Assembly (NCBI GenBank): GCA_014529385.2
Contig: CM043962.1
Location: 121,295,970 to 121,359,969 of the forward strand
Origin: Adiantum capillus-veneris
Lineage: Eukaryota > Streptophyta > Polypodiopsida > Polypodiales > Pteridaceae
Length of the DNA stretch: 64,000 bases
Direction of reading: 5' to 3'
The position numbers and the translations under genes are program-made. Below are positions 20,222 to 35,529 of the stretch, in pieces. Numbering within the stretch: the stretch's first letter is position 1; each line of letters begins with the position of its first letter. A model generated the notes under the pieces. The model saw only the letters and a program-made list of their open reading frames with translations, searched no databases and was not told where the DNA came from.

Positions 20222-21844
20222 TGTCATAATACCTAATATATAAATCTCCTAAATGATTTTCTCATGTTAAACTGATCATTTAATATAGGGAAGTACGAGG
20301 GGAGAAAAAGCTAGAATATTGGTTAGGCTGGTAGACCGGTCACAGTAGGGATCCAAAGGAGGGAAAATAGAGATCCAAAAGGGGGGGGCATCTAAAAAAG
20401 AGAAATGTGCAACAATGGGTTTTAAAGACCCTAAGGTTCAGCCCATCAAGACTTCCAAAATGCTAAAGTTCCAAAAATCAAAGGTAAGATCCAATGGTCA
20501 AAATCTAGGATATATTGGATGCTTGTGGGAAGACTCAAAAGTCTTCCCACATCCCTATCTTGGAGGGGGCAAGCCCTTTTAGTAGGGTATGAGAGAGAAA
20601 CACGCACACACTCTAGCAAGCTCCCTTTACACAAAGGGAATAGGGGACACATGTCAACTCCCTAGCCCAGTTGCCCCCAAGGTGCATTCAAATCCTATTG
20701 GATGGCCATAGAGGTGGACCAATGAGAATTAGGCTCTCTAGAAGACTATTGGACAGTCTCCCAAGGGGCCCAATGAGCATTCAACAACCCAATGTCCATA
20801 GAGGTGGGCCAATGAAATTAATCTCTCTAGAAGACTATTGGACAGTCTCCCAAGGGATCCAATGACCATTCAACAGTCCAATGGCTTGCCTGATTCCTGT
20901 TGGCCAGAAGACTAAGGGGTCCAATGAGAGTTTAATTACATTATTTAATTACCTAAATCTCTCACACAAAGGTAAAGGGGGACACATGTCACAAGGCTAT
21001 CACTTATGCTTCTTAGTTATCATTGGCTAAGCTTTGCAGGGTCCAATGGGATGCCATCATGAGTAAAAAGAAAGAGGGGTCGACCAAGAGAGAGGGAAGG
21101 AGGTACGATTTTCGCAATGCATTATCACATACACACTCACACAAGCTCATGTGTGAAGTAAAGAAGACTCTCTCTCCTTCTCAAGCTTTAATGGAAAGCT
21201 CATCATGTACTCCAAGCTTGTGAGAAGGGAGGCCTACACCAACAACTCTTGGCTTTGTGATGTAAATCCAACCAAGAGCCAAGCTCTAATGCATGCTCAT
21301 CTCCTCTACCATGCTAATTATTAAGCTATGCTAAGCTATTATGAGTGATTATGTGAGGAGATATACTTCTTTCTCGTAAGGATACTTCTTCTTCCTCTCG
21401 ATCTACTCTCTTATCCCGCTAGCTCTCACCATCTTGGAAGGTGTGTGAGGTCTTGGGTCTGAGATCGTGAGGGAATTAATGTTGTGTTTTCAAGTGTGAG
21501 CTTGGTGCTTGAAGCTTCCATCTTCATTGCACTAGCAAGTTATTGAAGGAACACAAAGTATTGTATTGTAAAATGTCTCCCTTGATGGGGGAAACCTATA
21601 ATACAAAGCCTTTTGGAGGGGGGACTGGCTACATGAAAATCCGGCCCTCAATTTTTGTGGATAGCTTAATTTCTCTCTCTTTTTGAAGTATTGTTCATGC
21701 CTGTCTAACTAGGTGTTATGCTTTTGTTGCTCTCTCCATCCAAGCACTCTTGCTATGCTCATTAGGAGTCTATTCTAATGAAATGCTCACTATGTCTATG
21801 TTATTTTCCGCTACACACAAGCTACTAGGCCATTAAATGTTACA
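20222..21844 (+). repeat. 5' LTR of element D
   Basis: 1623 bp, matching 27356-29006. It contains a tandem duplication of about 100 bp near 20700-20900 (each unit with CTCTCTAGAAGACTATTGGA) that is arranged differently in the other LTR. It has only short versions of the G-run and GA-run that are long in the 3' LTR. Confidence 0.95.
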
Positions 21845-21845
21845 T

Positions 21846-21857
21846 TGGTATCAGAGC
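21846..21857 (+). promoter_or_regulatory. Primer-binding site (initiator tRNA-Met type) of element D
   Basis: TGGTATCAGAGC follows the 5' LTR end by one base, the canonical plant tRNA-Met primer site. Confidence 0.92.
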
Positions 21858-22236
21858 ACAAGGTTTATCTTTGCTTGCTCAAGAAGAGAGTTGGCATTAT
21901 TAATTGCAATTGAGTAAGTAGAATAGGGATTTTTCATCTTTGCAGTGTGCCTGCTTCGTGCAGATAACGGGGCATCACCGTCGAGAGTTATGGTCTTAAT
22001 AGTGGATTCCTATGGGGCTTGCCTACGGCTTAACCACTATTGAGCTATTAGAAGCTTGACAGGAGCCGGTATTGTTTTAGTGTTGAAAGACCCTCTCTTC
22101 TATTCCTTGCAATTAATGATATTTGAGCCACGGGTACAGGAGCTTGAGTGATTTTCTAAAGGGGTTAAGAGGAGTAGCAACTAGGGCTTGAAGTGCCAAA
22201 GTACACTTAAAAAGTTTACATCTAAAAGTTGTTAGA

Positions 22237-23690
22237 ATGGCTGACAGTTGTAAAGAGAGTGAAATTAATGTTGATAGTGTTGATTTTACTAATGAATAGG
22301 CTACTAATGATTCCCATATGCTTGTTAACTACCTTGTTACTAGGCTTAAACAAGCCATGGGCAATCTATCCCTCCAAAGTGAAGTGCAACGGCAGCTACG
22401 TGCTCATGGGATTCTCCAAACTCCCCACCAAGAAGAGAAAGTACCTAGGAAGCCTCCTTGTGAGACTTCCAAAAGAGGCATGTCTCTGATAAGGAAAGAA
22501 GAAGAGGATCCGTACGAAGGGCTCAAAAATCTACTACTGGACGATGTATCTCCTTCCTAAAGGAGAACTCAACTTACAATGGTAGAGCCCCCAGTGAAAG
22601 AAGGAGAAAGAAGTGAGTCTCTGGCGACCTCGGCGGAGATGGCTCCACAAAGACGACGGGCAAAACGCTTTGTCCATCCTCACTCCCTTCTCCATCCTCC
22701 TCAAATTCTTCTTCTTTTGAAGAAAGTGATGGTGCAACTTTCAAACCACCAAAAAGAAGAGTCCATAGGAAATCCTATGCCGCATGGAAGAGGTCGTACA
22801 AGCTCAAGAAGTTCAAAGAGGGAGGAAAGAACATCTCTTTCCTTACCTATGATGGCACCTTTGGTGCTACAGACAAAGTCTTGGACTTCATCCAACAATT
22901 CAATGCGGCGTTTGGAGATGAGGGCTTCACGGAGTCCTCTAAGCTACACCATGTAGCTATGCATTTTTAAAAGTCCACCAGGCAATGGTGTTCTAGCCTA
23001 CGGTCAATTGGTGAAGCTCCACGAACATGGAAAGCTTTAAGAGATTCCATCATCATGAAGCAGTTTTTGGCCACCGATGCCAAAGACAAAGTACTCACCA
23101 AATGGAAAAGCTTGAAGATCTCTCCCTACGAATCTATTCACAAATATGTAGACAAGTTTTGGGACTTACATCTCAAAGCCACTGTCTTCAAAAAGATGGA
23201 TTTTGGAGAGCAAAAACAACAATTTTGTGCATTTCTAACTGAAGATATGGCAGATTATGTTAACTCCCAAAGGCCACGCACCATATCCGCAGTCATACAC
23301 CATACCATGGTGTATTCATGAATCAATTTCCAACAAGAGGCTAAGAGAAATCTTAAGCCCACGGAGAACAAGGACCGTAACAATGAGCCTAAGGGGAAGG
23401 ACACTGTCCAAAAGTCTCATAAAGGCAATGCCAACAACAACAAAGCTAAAGAGAAGGGAGTTTATAAAGGCAAAAATAAACTCTCCCCTGAAGAGATTGA
23501 GCGTTATCGTAAAGATAACCGTTGTTTCAAGTGCGGGGAACAAGGGCATGCCTATCATGCTTGTCCCCACAAGAATACACGAAATGTGCCTCCTAGAGCT
23601 ACCTTGGTCAAAATCCAAGAAGAGGATGCTCACCACAAAGGATCTCCTCTGTGCCATGCTTGGGGAAAGGTAAGAGAACGTGATGCTTTT
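22237..23690 (+). pseudogene. Element D gag (broken)
   Basis: ATG 22237 opens a Gag frame with a TAG after 20 codons. The frame then continues with MLVNYLVTRLKQAMGNL. Later Gag blocks appear in shifting frames: KKFKEGGKNISFLTYDGTFGA with a TDKVLDFIQQFN block near 22810-22910, MKQFLATDAKDKVLTKWKSL from 23055, and an intact zinc knuckle CFKCGEQGHAYHAC near 23524-23565. Element E encodes the same protein with less damage, which allows the frames to be matched by eye. Confidence 0.82.
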
Positions 23691-25580
23691 ATTATCTTTG
23701 ACCCTGGTTCTACTCACAATTTCATATCCACAGAGTTGGCCACCAAGCTAGGCATCCAAGCCTATGAGATGGGAGATGTCCTACCTGCCGATGGTGCTTT
23801 CAAGGGGCAAGAAGCCTCAGTCACTCCCTTAATTGGGAAATTGAGGCTCCATGTCCAAAGCTATGTGGACAAGGAGGACTTATTTATCTCTCAAGCATGA
23901 GGATGTAATCCTAGGGGCACCATGGTTTGATCGCATGGCTGCCAATGTTAAATTCCCTGAAAGGCAAATCTACTTTAGGGTCAGGGAAAAAGATATGTAC
24001 ATAGATGCTAAGGAGTTGGGTAACACCATACCCATTGTACATATGCAAGCTTTCAATAAGTCAATAAAGAGCTCTATTTCCGTGTACATGATTTTTGTGA
24101 AAGATTCTCAAAATGAACCTAATGCGTTAGCAAAAGAAAATATAAACAACAAGGAATTAGAGTTATCCAATTTTCTCAAGGGATTTCAAGATGTTTTTAT
24201 TGATGACATCCCTTGTGAACTACCTCCTAAACGAGGCAATGATGACCATGAGATTGAACTTCTTCCAGGAAGTTCACCGCCTAATAAACTTCTTTATAGA
24301 GTTTCCCAAGCTCAACAAGAGGAGATTATGCGGCAAGTGCATGAGTTAGTTGAGAAGGGCATGCTTAGGCCTAGCTCATCTCCATTTTGTTCACCCGTGT
24401 TACTAGTGCAAAAGAAAGACGTCACATATTGTATGTGTGTCGACTATAGAGCACTAAATAGGATCACTATCAAGAATAGGTTTCTTGTCCCACGGATAGA
24501 AGAACTATTTGATAAGCTGCAAGGTCACTTCAGTAGGATTGACCTAAAAAGAAAATAAGGATAGTTGATCAAGACATTGTAAAGACCGCATTTCGCACTA
24601 CGTTTGATCTTTACGAATACATTGTCATGCCCTTTGGCTTGATCAATGCACCAACCACATTTAACCGCTTGATGGAGAAGCTATTCAGTCCTCACCGAAG
24701 CTTTATTGGAGTGTTCTTTGATGATATCATCATCTACTCTAATTCATTAGACGAACACAAGTAACATCTCCAGGTAATATTTCAAGTCTTATGAGAGAAT
24801 AAACTTTATAGTAATCGAAAGAGAAGCGAGTTTTTCTTACAAGAGATTCAATATTTAGGTCATATTATCTCTCAAGATGGCATCCAAATGGATCCATCAA
24901 AGTTAGAGGTAATAAAAGGATGGCCTAATCCAAGGAATCTACATGAACTAAGAAGCTTTATAGGTATGTGTGCATACAATAGACGCTTCATGGAGAAGTT
25001 CTTAAAAATCGTGGGACCATTACATGACCTAACAAAGAAAAACTTTAGGTATACATGGTCTGCCAAACAAGGAGAACAATGCTTTTGAAACGCTTTAAAA
25101 AAAGCTTATCTCTTAACCTATGCTTACAATGTCGGATCTCTCAAAGCCATTTGAGGTCCATGTGATGCTTGTGGTGATTGTCTTGGAGCTATTTTTCTCC
25201 AAGAAGGGCACACCTATGAAAGTCGAAGGCTCAAACCTGTGGAGCAAGCTCTAGGCATATATGAAAAGGAACTCCTTGCAGTTCTACATGCCTTAGACTC
25301 ATGGAAGCACTATTTATTGGGGACTCCTTTCATTCTGCGGACAGATCACCAAAGCCTTAAGTACTTCATGATGCAAACCAAGCTCTCCGACAAACAAATG
25401 AGGTGGAAAAATTTCCTTTTGCAATTTCATTTTCATATTGCTCACATTGCTGGCAAGCATAAACAAGTAGTCGATGCACTCTCAAGACGATCGAGAGTGG
25501 ATGCGATTTCCATAATAGCTCACAATGATCTATCTTTTATGATAGATGAGTGTGCTATTCATCCAATTTTAGAGATTTGA
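23586..25580 (+). pseudogene. Element D protease, reverse transcriptase and RNase H (broken)
   Basis: The protease reads IIFDPGSTHNFISTELATKLG (23690 onwards; active site DPGS). Reverse transcriptase begins near 24180 (LSNFLKGFQDVFIDDIP, RPSSSPFCSPVLLVQKKD, MCVDYRALNRITIKNR). It loses about 11 bp near 24553 where a Gly-Tyr-His motif should be, shifting the frame. It continues with VMPFGLINAPTTFNRLMEK and an FFDDIIIYS catalytic box near 24712-24740. RNase H follows with YEKELLAVLHALDSWKHYL and LRTDHQSLKYFM. At least three frameshifts and several stops occur. Confidence 0.87.
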
Positions 25581-26999
25581 TTTCAGCCCTTGCACTAGGA
25601 AATAAAGAGGAACCATTTACCTTACAAGATGGTTATCTTCTCTTTGGCAATAGACTATGTGTTACTAACTCACTATGTGAGAAAGTAATGTATGAATCTC
25701 ATGCTCCTCCTTATGCAGGGCATAGAGGGATTTAGTCTACCCTAAAAGGGATAGAAACATATTTCTATTGGCCTGCCATCAAAGCAAACATACAAGAGTA
25801 TGTTTCTAAATGTGTGGTATGCCATTGCCAAAAGACAAGGTTTGATAGAGGGAATCAACCTGGATTGCTTCAACCTTTGCCAATCCCTAATTCACCATGG
25901 GAGAGCATATCCATGGATTTTATCTTTGGATTGCCTAAGTCTATCCATGGGAATACGGGAATATGGACGATAGTAGACAGGTTCAGCAAACAAGCTCATT
26001 TTATACCTGTCAAAAAGACTATCAAAGCCCATCAAATGGCAACCCTCTTCATATCACAAATCTTCAAGTACCATGGCTTGCCAATGTCCATAGTGTTGGA
26101 TAGAGATCCTAGAATGGCCAGTAATTTCTGGAAGGGTCTCTTTGAGAATTTAGGGACAAGGCTAAACTTATCTTCGGCCTATCACCCTCAAACGGATGGC
26201 CAAAGTGAAATAGCTAACCTAACAATTCTTGATCTACTAAAAGCCTACGTAACAGAAGTAGATCAAAGGTCCCAATGGGAGAAGTACTTACCGTTAGTGG
26301 AGTATGCCTATAGTAATACTATACATAACTCCACAAGAAAATCACCTTTCGAGGTAATTGAGGGAAGACCCAAAAGTCCCCTGCTACTTAAAGTACACGG
26401 GAAGATCTTCGCTGCAGATGAGTATAGACGAGACCTACAAGAATCTTTCCAAAAGATTAAGGATGCTATCTCTATCTCACAACAAAGGCAAAAGTCTGTT
26501 GCTAATAAGCACATAATAGCTCAAGCCTTTAAAGAAAATGATTGGGTCTTGCTTAAATTTCTCAAGGCTCGATTAAGGCACACAACGGGCAAGAATCCTA
26601 GAGACACCAAAAGTACTATGCTAAATGAGTAAAAAGGTACTATGGTCTCTTCTAGATTCTTAGACCAATCAATGAGATGGCCTATCAACTCAAGTTGCCC
26701 AATAATTGGCTCATACACAATGCTTTCCATGTGAGCCTACTAAAGCCTTAAAAAGGAGATCCACCTCAAGAATTAACTATTGAAGACCCAATGAAGAAGA
26801 TCAAGGACCAAGAAGAGGTACTACAGCCCGAGTCCATTCTCCGACACGAAGACAAGGTATTGAGAGGCGGTAAGATTATCTGACGGTATCTTATTAAGTT
26901 TAAGAACTATCCTTTTGAGGATGCTAGATGGATGAAAGGCATACAATTAAATGATAACCTAAACCTTGTCAATGCTTACAATGCTTCCCTAGAGTAAGC
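25560..26999 (+). pseudogene. Element D integrase and chromodomain (broken)
   Basis: After a zinc-binding region (SHAPPYAGHRGI, then CVVCHCQKTRFDRG), the longest open part, 25814-26632, holds the full integrase core. It has SMDFIFGLPKSIHG (first Asp), SIVLDRDPRMASNFW (second Asp) and YHPQTDGQSEIAN (Glu). Beyond 26632 other frames give [21 protein letters not shown] and then a chromodomain-like end near 26840-26995 (RHEDKVLRGGKII, YLIKFKNYPFEDARWMKGIQL). Chromodomains of this class direct insertion to particular chromatin. Confidence 0.88.
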
Positions 27000-27355
27000 A
27001 AATGTAAAAATGTTTAAAATGAATAAAGTTTTTTTTTGTCTTATAAGACTCTCTTTTTCTTTATTGTGCATAAATGTTAAGTAGTATGCATGCTTAGGAT
27101 CAAGTTTGTGGAGACGACATCTTACAAACACCAAGTAGAGCTTGTCACTCTACTATGGAATATTGATAGGACTAATTCGTAGACATGCTTGTGGCAGCTT
27201 AGGCTCTCGAGCGCCAAATGGATTAGTGATCCATTCTCGAACAATGTCGTAGGGTAAGATAGGGATCATCTACCTGCTAGAAAAAGGTCTAATGAATAGG
27301 CTTTATCTTCTCTACCCCATAGTCAAGGACGACTATGATTTCAAGAGAGAGGTAA

Positions 27356-29006
<1,651 letters not shown>

Positions 29007-29011
29007 CACCT

Positions 29012-29736
29012 TAACGTTAATAATCTACATTCCTCTACTTTTCCATCTTAACATACACCTAGTCTACAAAGAGAGCTATATTAGATGTATACACACAAGC
29101 TCTATCATATATACACACACATATATATATACATATATACAGATACACACACTCCCATAGATACGTATATACAAGCATACTTAGTGCTTACATACATGTA
29201 TATACACACATTAGCACTCGCCATACATACACACTCACTCACATAGATATGTATATAATTGAGCACACTTAGTAATTATTTTACATACTTAGTAATGCCA
29301 ATACTCTAGTGGCACCTCTTTGGATATCATCACAATTTCAATCATGGTTAAACTAAGGGTATGTTGTGGTAATCCATGTATGAGTGGATCAAAGACCACA
29401 ATGCCACGATTAAAAAAGGACTATACCCAAGAGGAAGTGTTCAACCATCGGGTGCTATTCTCCCTTGCTTAGTACATATATGCATGAATACACACACACA
29501 CATACACATGTATACATTACTACATATATATACATGCATACACACACATATACACGTGTATACATAACTACATATATATACATGCATATACACGCAAATA
29601 TATACATGTATTCTCTCTATTTCCTCTCCATCTCTCTCTTTTTCCTCCTCTCTTCTATCTCTATACCCTCGTCTCTCTTTCTCTCCATCTCTCTTCTCTC
29701 TCCCTCTATCTCTATCGATCTTTCTTTCCCTCTCCA

Positions 29737-29792
<56 letters not shown>

Positions 29793-30395
29793 GAATGCAC
29801 TTGATGATGGTAGCAGTGGACATTAATCGATATGATGCGAGGCAAGCGAGAAGGCTACAATTGAGTGTGTTGATTGGAAGTTTAATGCAGCAACAACTTT
29901 TTGAGATGGCGAGGGATATATTTGGGCGATGGGGATTAGGTTGTTTAGGCTTGAGCAAAAGACGGGGCTTTGTCGAGTAATCGGCCGCAACAAGAGATAA
30001 CTACTTAGCACTAATCATTAACAATACTAGGAGATGTCTAAGAGCTTCACACTCTGAGCAGGAAGCCATGGCTATAGAGATAAAATGAAAGATGAGATTA
30101 GAAAGATAAGAGACTTGCTTGGTTGAAAATCAACATAAGAGCACACACACACGTTTCATTCACATAAGAGATACCTGTTATAGGATTTACAATACGGACT
30201 TCATTTACAACCTTTGCCAGCTCATAAAATATCATCGTTTCTTCTATATCATTCATGATGTCACCCTGGCTTAGCTTAGAGGAGCTTCTCATGACTGGGA
30301 CAAGTCGGGCTTACCCAACATTTATCAGCTTCCATCTCATCATCGTCATCATAGCAATCATCCTCGCTAAGATTTTTGATAGCGGTGGGACTTGA

Positions 30396-30474
<79 letters not shown>

Positions 30475-30700
30475 ATGTCTCTCCCTCATCCAAAGTGGTA
30501 GGTGGGAGAGGGTTGAAGATGGTCTCCACTTTATTAGTGGGAAAAATTGAATCTTCTTGGAGGTGTTAAGGAAACTGCAAACCAAAGTTTTGGTTGATCG
30601 ATTGATGGGATATAGATTACCTATAGAAGAGAAGTTCAAAGTGAGTGACATTGGTATTATGCTACAAGAAAATAAGGTTTAATAACATTTACACTCACCT
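29012..30700. other. AT-rich spacer with microsatellites, no recognised gene
   Basis: The stretch holds mixed (TA)/(CA)/(ACAT) repeats at 29110-29245 and 29490-29610. A CT-rich tract at 29620-29790 ends in about 24 pure CT units, and a composite (CT)n plus about 38 C lies at 30401-30474. Open frames here are microsatellite translations (Ser-Leu or Arg-Glu repeats) and are not genes. Confidence 0.7.
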
Positions 30701-30719
30701 ACTCACAATTGTGTGGCAA

Positions 30720-31350
30720 AAAATAAGTTGTCATACCTCCCTGTGTGATACAAACTAGAGTCCTACCATGTACAGCCCATTCTCATGCCGTCTTAACACA
30801 TTTACAAACCACTTGCACTCGAAGATGAAGGTATGGAAGGTTCTAAATTGACCTTTAGTATCCTCTTAACAATCTCATAGTATCTGGCTTCATCATTATT
30901 TGTGTCAAAGTTGCCCATGATGTCACAATCCATGGTGGTTTGATGCTCGTCAATGTGGCATGTACAAAAGTGTTGACCTTTTGACCACATACATTTAAAA
31001 GAAAGGCACTATAAAATTGAAGAAATTATACAATCATTCACAAAGTCAAAATCAAGAAAACCTATACAATATGGTTTTAAGTATATGAGTACTCTACCTT
31101 TGGTACACAACCTCATGCATACTCCCATTCTTTGTCGATGATGTCCTCTCCACGTGCTTTTGCTTCCGTCATTCTCTCATGGATCCACATGGTCACTACT
31201 GAGATATGGGAAACTTACAAGGTATTGAGGAACTGGGGTGCCTTCATACCTCCATGGAGCTAACCTCATCTTCACTGGCTCACATACTTCCCTAGTAGTA
31301 ATCGTTGCCCGTATTGTACGTGTCTCAACCCCACTATATTTGAAGCCCTC
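30720..31350 (-). pseudogene. Possible CACTA (En/Spm) transposon-associated protein relic, DUF4216-like
   Basis: In one minus-strand frame (30802-30990) I read KGQHFCTCHIDEHQTTMDCDIMGNF and EARYYEIVKRILKV. One frameshift later come FRTFHTFIFECKWFVNVLRR and then YDNLFFATQ. The order (short Cys/His segment, YYxxxxxI, an FxCKWF block, FFATQ) recalls the DUF4216 region found at the end of plant CACTA transposases. A separate piece upstream (31090-31330) reads VCEPVKMRLAPWRYEGTPVPQYL. Frames are broken and no catalytic domain is visible. The family call rests on a few motifs recalled by eye. Confidence 0.35.
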
Positions 31351-31399
31351 AAGCAATCAATAGCGCATCACAACTGCTTTGTAGGCAGTGATTTGTTTC

Positions 31400-33301
31400 A
31401 TAAGCAAAACTGCTATTCCAAGTAGTTGCACACATGCCCGCTACGCTTGCTATCTCAATTAGCTCTCCATATTTTGTAGCAGGCCCTCACTTCATCAAGC
31501 TCGTTTTTGATACACCCTCCTTTGACCTTGACAACATCTTCAACCTCTTGGCCTCAACACACACACACACACACACACCCTGGTACAGATTTTGTTTTTT
31601 CTTTTCAATCAATTGAAATTGCATGACACCACCTCCCTCAAGTTGACCGGCATCCATGGATGTGGCCCACACACTCTAATCCTCCCACCATCTAGAGCTA
31701 CTCCTTGGCAAAACACCAAGACACAAGCAAGCTTTAATTTGGACGGCGCATGCTCCTTCTACTTCAAGTTGACATTTCTTGTAAATTAACCCCTTCACAC
31801 GTTTCTCTTTATTGTTTGGAATGAGCACCCATTTACATGTTCACAATGTTCTCCATAAAGATCCTCGATGAATTAGAGTCAAAATTGGTAGAATGTATAG
31901 CATTGACACAACCTCATTTTTCATTTACTAAACTAATGTTTTCTTTGAAAATGATATTCATCTTAAATAGAAAGAAAAACCCTATGAAAACTTCATGTTG
32001 CCTCGTACATAGAGGATGTGTATCAACGTTAAGATCTTTTGTAAGGGAGTAGACACTACCTCAGTCAAAAGAAACGTCCGGAGGTAAGACCTTCTCGATA
32101 CTTCATTCGTCCAAGGAAGCATTCCATGCTTGATTTTCAAATGCCCTTGATTAGCATTTCTCGACACAATGGGTTGGAGGGGTATATCAAAACATTTTAA
32201 AAAATAAGCAATCAAGTGTATGACATGCAGTGGCCAACAAGGTCGCAAATCCAAAGAGGAGCTATCGTGGTGACAACATGACAGATGCAGAGTGGGAGTG
32301 GACAATGCAAAAAAAGGGTGAGCAAGTTGCAACAGGCTCATCCCATATTCAACAACGCGAAGCTTGGGCCATGCAAAGTCTCACACACTATCGTACGGGA
32401 GACAAAGCGGAAAAGATAAATATATAAGTTATTTTTTAATGTGCAAGTTTGGATAAGAAGGTATTTTAGCTTATGAAACTCTTTGATTATTGTTAACTTA
32501 AGAAAATGTCACTCTGAGCCATCCTACCATCCTACTAGAGAGATAGTCAAGCATCAAGGGAGACACACAGAGTTCGATGCTTGGTGATGGTTGTTAAATA
32601 CCATCATATCTCTTGTGATAAATTTGACTCAACGGTTGAAATTCTATAAGCGATAAGTGTAGACAATGAATATTGTATTAATAGTTAATTTGGGTTATTG
32701 ATTTATCTAATTTGTTTTAAATTTGCTTGGTGTAGAGTCAGAGTGACCCAAGTATGTAGTTGAGGACAAGGATGACGAGGACGATGAAGAGTATAAGGAT
32801 AAACATATATTTTTATGTACTCTACAAGTATAGATGTGGCACAAAATACACTCGTGTTTTGTGTATAAAACTCATTTGTAAATTTGGCTTAATTTGTAAC
32901 TTTTTTAAAGTTTTTTTTTTTCCTTCAATTTATAAAGGTAAGGTATGAGTTGAAATTTCAAAGTTTTTTATTTTTGTACGCTTTTCATAATGTAACTGAT
33001 ATTTCATATAAATAAAGATCTTCATTTAGTGGGTGGCCCAAATGAGCATCTTTATTTTTGAAAAGTCACATGGTGGTAATATATGCGGTAATGGATGCAA
33101 TAATAGTTGTGGATATATTATGCATCTATTACTCCGTATATTATTGATAAACCATTATCGTGTCCTTTTTTGCCGCTATTATCGTCTGCACAAAATTTAT
33201 CTTTTTTTTTTTAATATAGAAAGACGGGGCAATGCTAGCAGTTCTGGACTTAGGCTCTTATAGTGGGAGTTGTTTTGAATCAATATAGCCTTTCTCTCAT
33301 A
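31400..33301. other. Spacer without a supported gene
   Basis: AT-rich DNA with a short (AC)n at 31557-31579. Weak open frames on both strands (for example 31982-32341 minus and 32230-32427 plus) show no motif I trust. A short acidic stretch is encoded near 32760-32800. It may include further decayed transposon DNA. Confidence 0.5.
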
Positions 33302-34154
33302 TGTAATAGAAATGGCCTATGAACTTTGAGAGTAGCAGAATTAGGAAATTAGGTGAAGCATTTTTGAGAGATTACTTTGTGAGCACAGCGGCTGAACTTA
33401 ATTGATTGTAGCAACATAAACATGGTACTTAGTTAACTTGGCATGAACAATACTTTTGCAAGAGAGAGAGTTTAGAGAACATGACAATAGTTGAGGACCA
33501 GATTCATATGGAGCCGGTCCCCCCTCCAATAGGCATTCGTATTATAATTTCTCCCATCAAGAGAGACTTGATATAACACAATCTTTGTGTTCCTTGTGAC
33601 CTACGTGATGCAATGAAGATGGAAAGCTTCATGCATCAGAAGCATAACATAAACTTGTAGAAAGAATTAACTATCCCAAGCCTCAGTCCCAAGGCCTCAA
33701 ACACCTTCGAAGGTGGAGAGAGATAGCGGGGAATGAGGGTAGGGAAGAGGAAGAAGAAACATTCCATAGGAGAAAGAAATAGCTCCTCACTTATCATTAC
33801 TCTTCTTGCTAGCATACATATATCATATTAATGGAGATGGAGAACATGGAAAGCTTAAGCATTGAAGCAAGGCTCTTGGTTGGATTTGCATTCCATAGCC
33901 AAGAGTGTTAATGTAGGCTCTCACTTCTCACAAGCTTGGAGAAGGAGGTAGTGATCCTCAACTTTCACCAAGTGAGAATGCCTTTCAAATGAGTGTGTGT
34001 GTGTGGAGTATATCCCCCTAGCACCCCCCCTCCTTGCTGTGGTAGCTTTTCCACATGCTTCAATCTCATTGGACCCCCCTCCCCCTAGCCAATCACATGC
34101 AGCATGCAGTCAAGTACATGGGTAGTCTTTTGACAAGTGTCCTCCTTACCCCTT

Positions 34155-34196
<42 letters not shown>

Positions 34197-35052
34197 CTTG
34201 AAAATATCTAGATATTTGTTGGATGGAAGTAGAAGCTCATTGGACCCCTCTTTAGCCCAACCAATAGAATTCAAGTAACCCATATGGTTAAGCTTAGTGA
34301 GAGTCTGATATGTGTCCCATGTGCCCTTTTAGAAAAGGGGTGCCCCTTGGGTGAGTGAAAGGTTAGGTCAAAGATTCCCCTAACTTTGGGACTTTTATGC
34401 ATAGGAAGCTTCTCAAGAAACTTCCTCATTAAGTGTGTAGGGTCTCTTTTTGACTCAAGCATCTTACCCCCCATGCATAGGAAGCTTCTCAAGCAACTTC
34501 CTCATTAAGTGTGTAGGGTCTCTTTTTGACTCAAGCATCTTACCCCCCATGCATAGGAAGCTTCTCAAGCAACTTCCTTATTAAGTATGACAAGTACCTC
34601 AAGTACCTTAGTCATCAAGCATGACAAGTACCTTAGGTGGAGTTCCCACCTCAAGCTGCTCAACCCTAGCTTGCCTAAGGTCAAAGGCAAGTTTAGGTCG
34701 GGTTCCCTCCTCAAGCACAGCCCTAGCTTGCTTAAGGTCAAAGACAAGTTTAGGTCAGGTTCCCACCTCAAGCTCAGCCCTAGCTTGCTTAAGGTCAAAG
34801 GACTTTTAACACTAACCATTGGAGGTCTTTAATGAAGCTAACCCTAAGGTCTTTTAAGCTTCATTAGTTAACCTTCCTCTTTGACAAACCATCTCTCATT
34901 TGGGCCCCTTTACCATTGGCCCCGTGTTGAGATAGATCCGTAAGCACATGTCTATATTCTAACCCTTGCTCCCGTTTATTATCCCACATTAAATGATCAG
35001 TTTAATATGAGAAAATCATTTGGGTTGGTTAGATATTAGATATTTAATGACA
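33302..35052 (-). repeat. 3' LTR of element E
   Basis: 1751 bp, the direct-repeat partner of 40705-42422. It contains an imperfect GA tract at about 34155-34196, shorter in the other LTR (41557-41570). A run of near-repeats is built on CAAGCATCTTACCCCCCATG and on CAAGCTCAGCCCTAGCTTGC (34390-34800). Confidence 0.94.
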
Positions 35053-35204
35053 TTACCTCTCTCTTGAAACCATAGTCGTCCTCGACTATGAGGTAAAAGA
35101 GATAAAGTCATAGTCATTAGATATTAGATATTTAATGACATTACCTCTCTCTTGAAACCATAGTCGTCCTCGACTATGAAGTAAAAGAGATAAAGTCATA
35201 GTCA
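35029..35204. repeat. 88-bp tandem duplication across the LTR/polypurine-tract junction of element E
   Basis: 35029-35116 and 35117-35204 are almost identical (one G/A difference near 35092/35180). The unit contains the last 24 bases of the LTR, the polypurine tract (minus AGAGAGGTAA) and about 50 bases of internal sequence. The 5' LTR and element D have one copy only. Confidence 0.92.
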
Positions 35205-35529
35205 TTAGTCAATTTGTCTTAGCGGGTAGAGGTCCCTTTTTACCCTACGAAATCATTCCAAGATGGATGACTAATCCATTTGGTGCTTGGGAGATATAGC
35301 TGCCGCAAGCATGTCTGCTCTTTAGTCCATTCCATCTTCCCAAGTAGAGTGACAAATTCTACATGGTGTTTGAGAGACGTCATCATCCCAAACATGATTC
35401 TTAGTATACATATTACTTAAATTTGTGCAGAATAAAGAGAGAATTAGTCTTATAAGTCAAAACATTGATCATTAAAAGAAACATGTACATTTGCTTACTC
35501 TAATGTAGCATTGTAAGCGTTGGCAAGGT

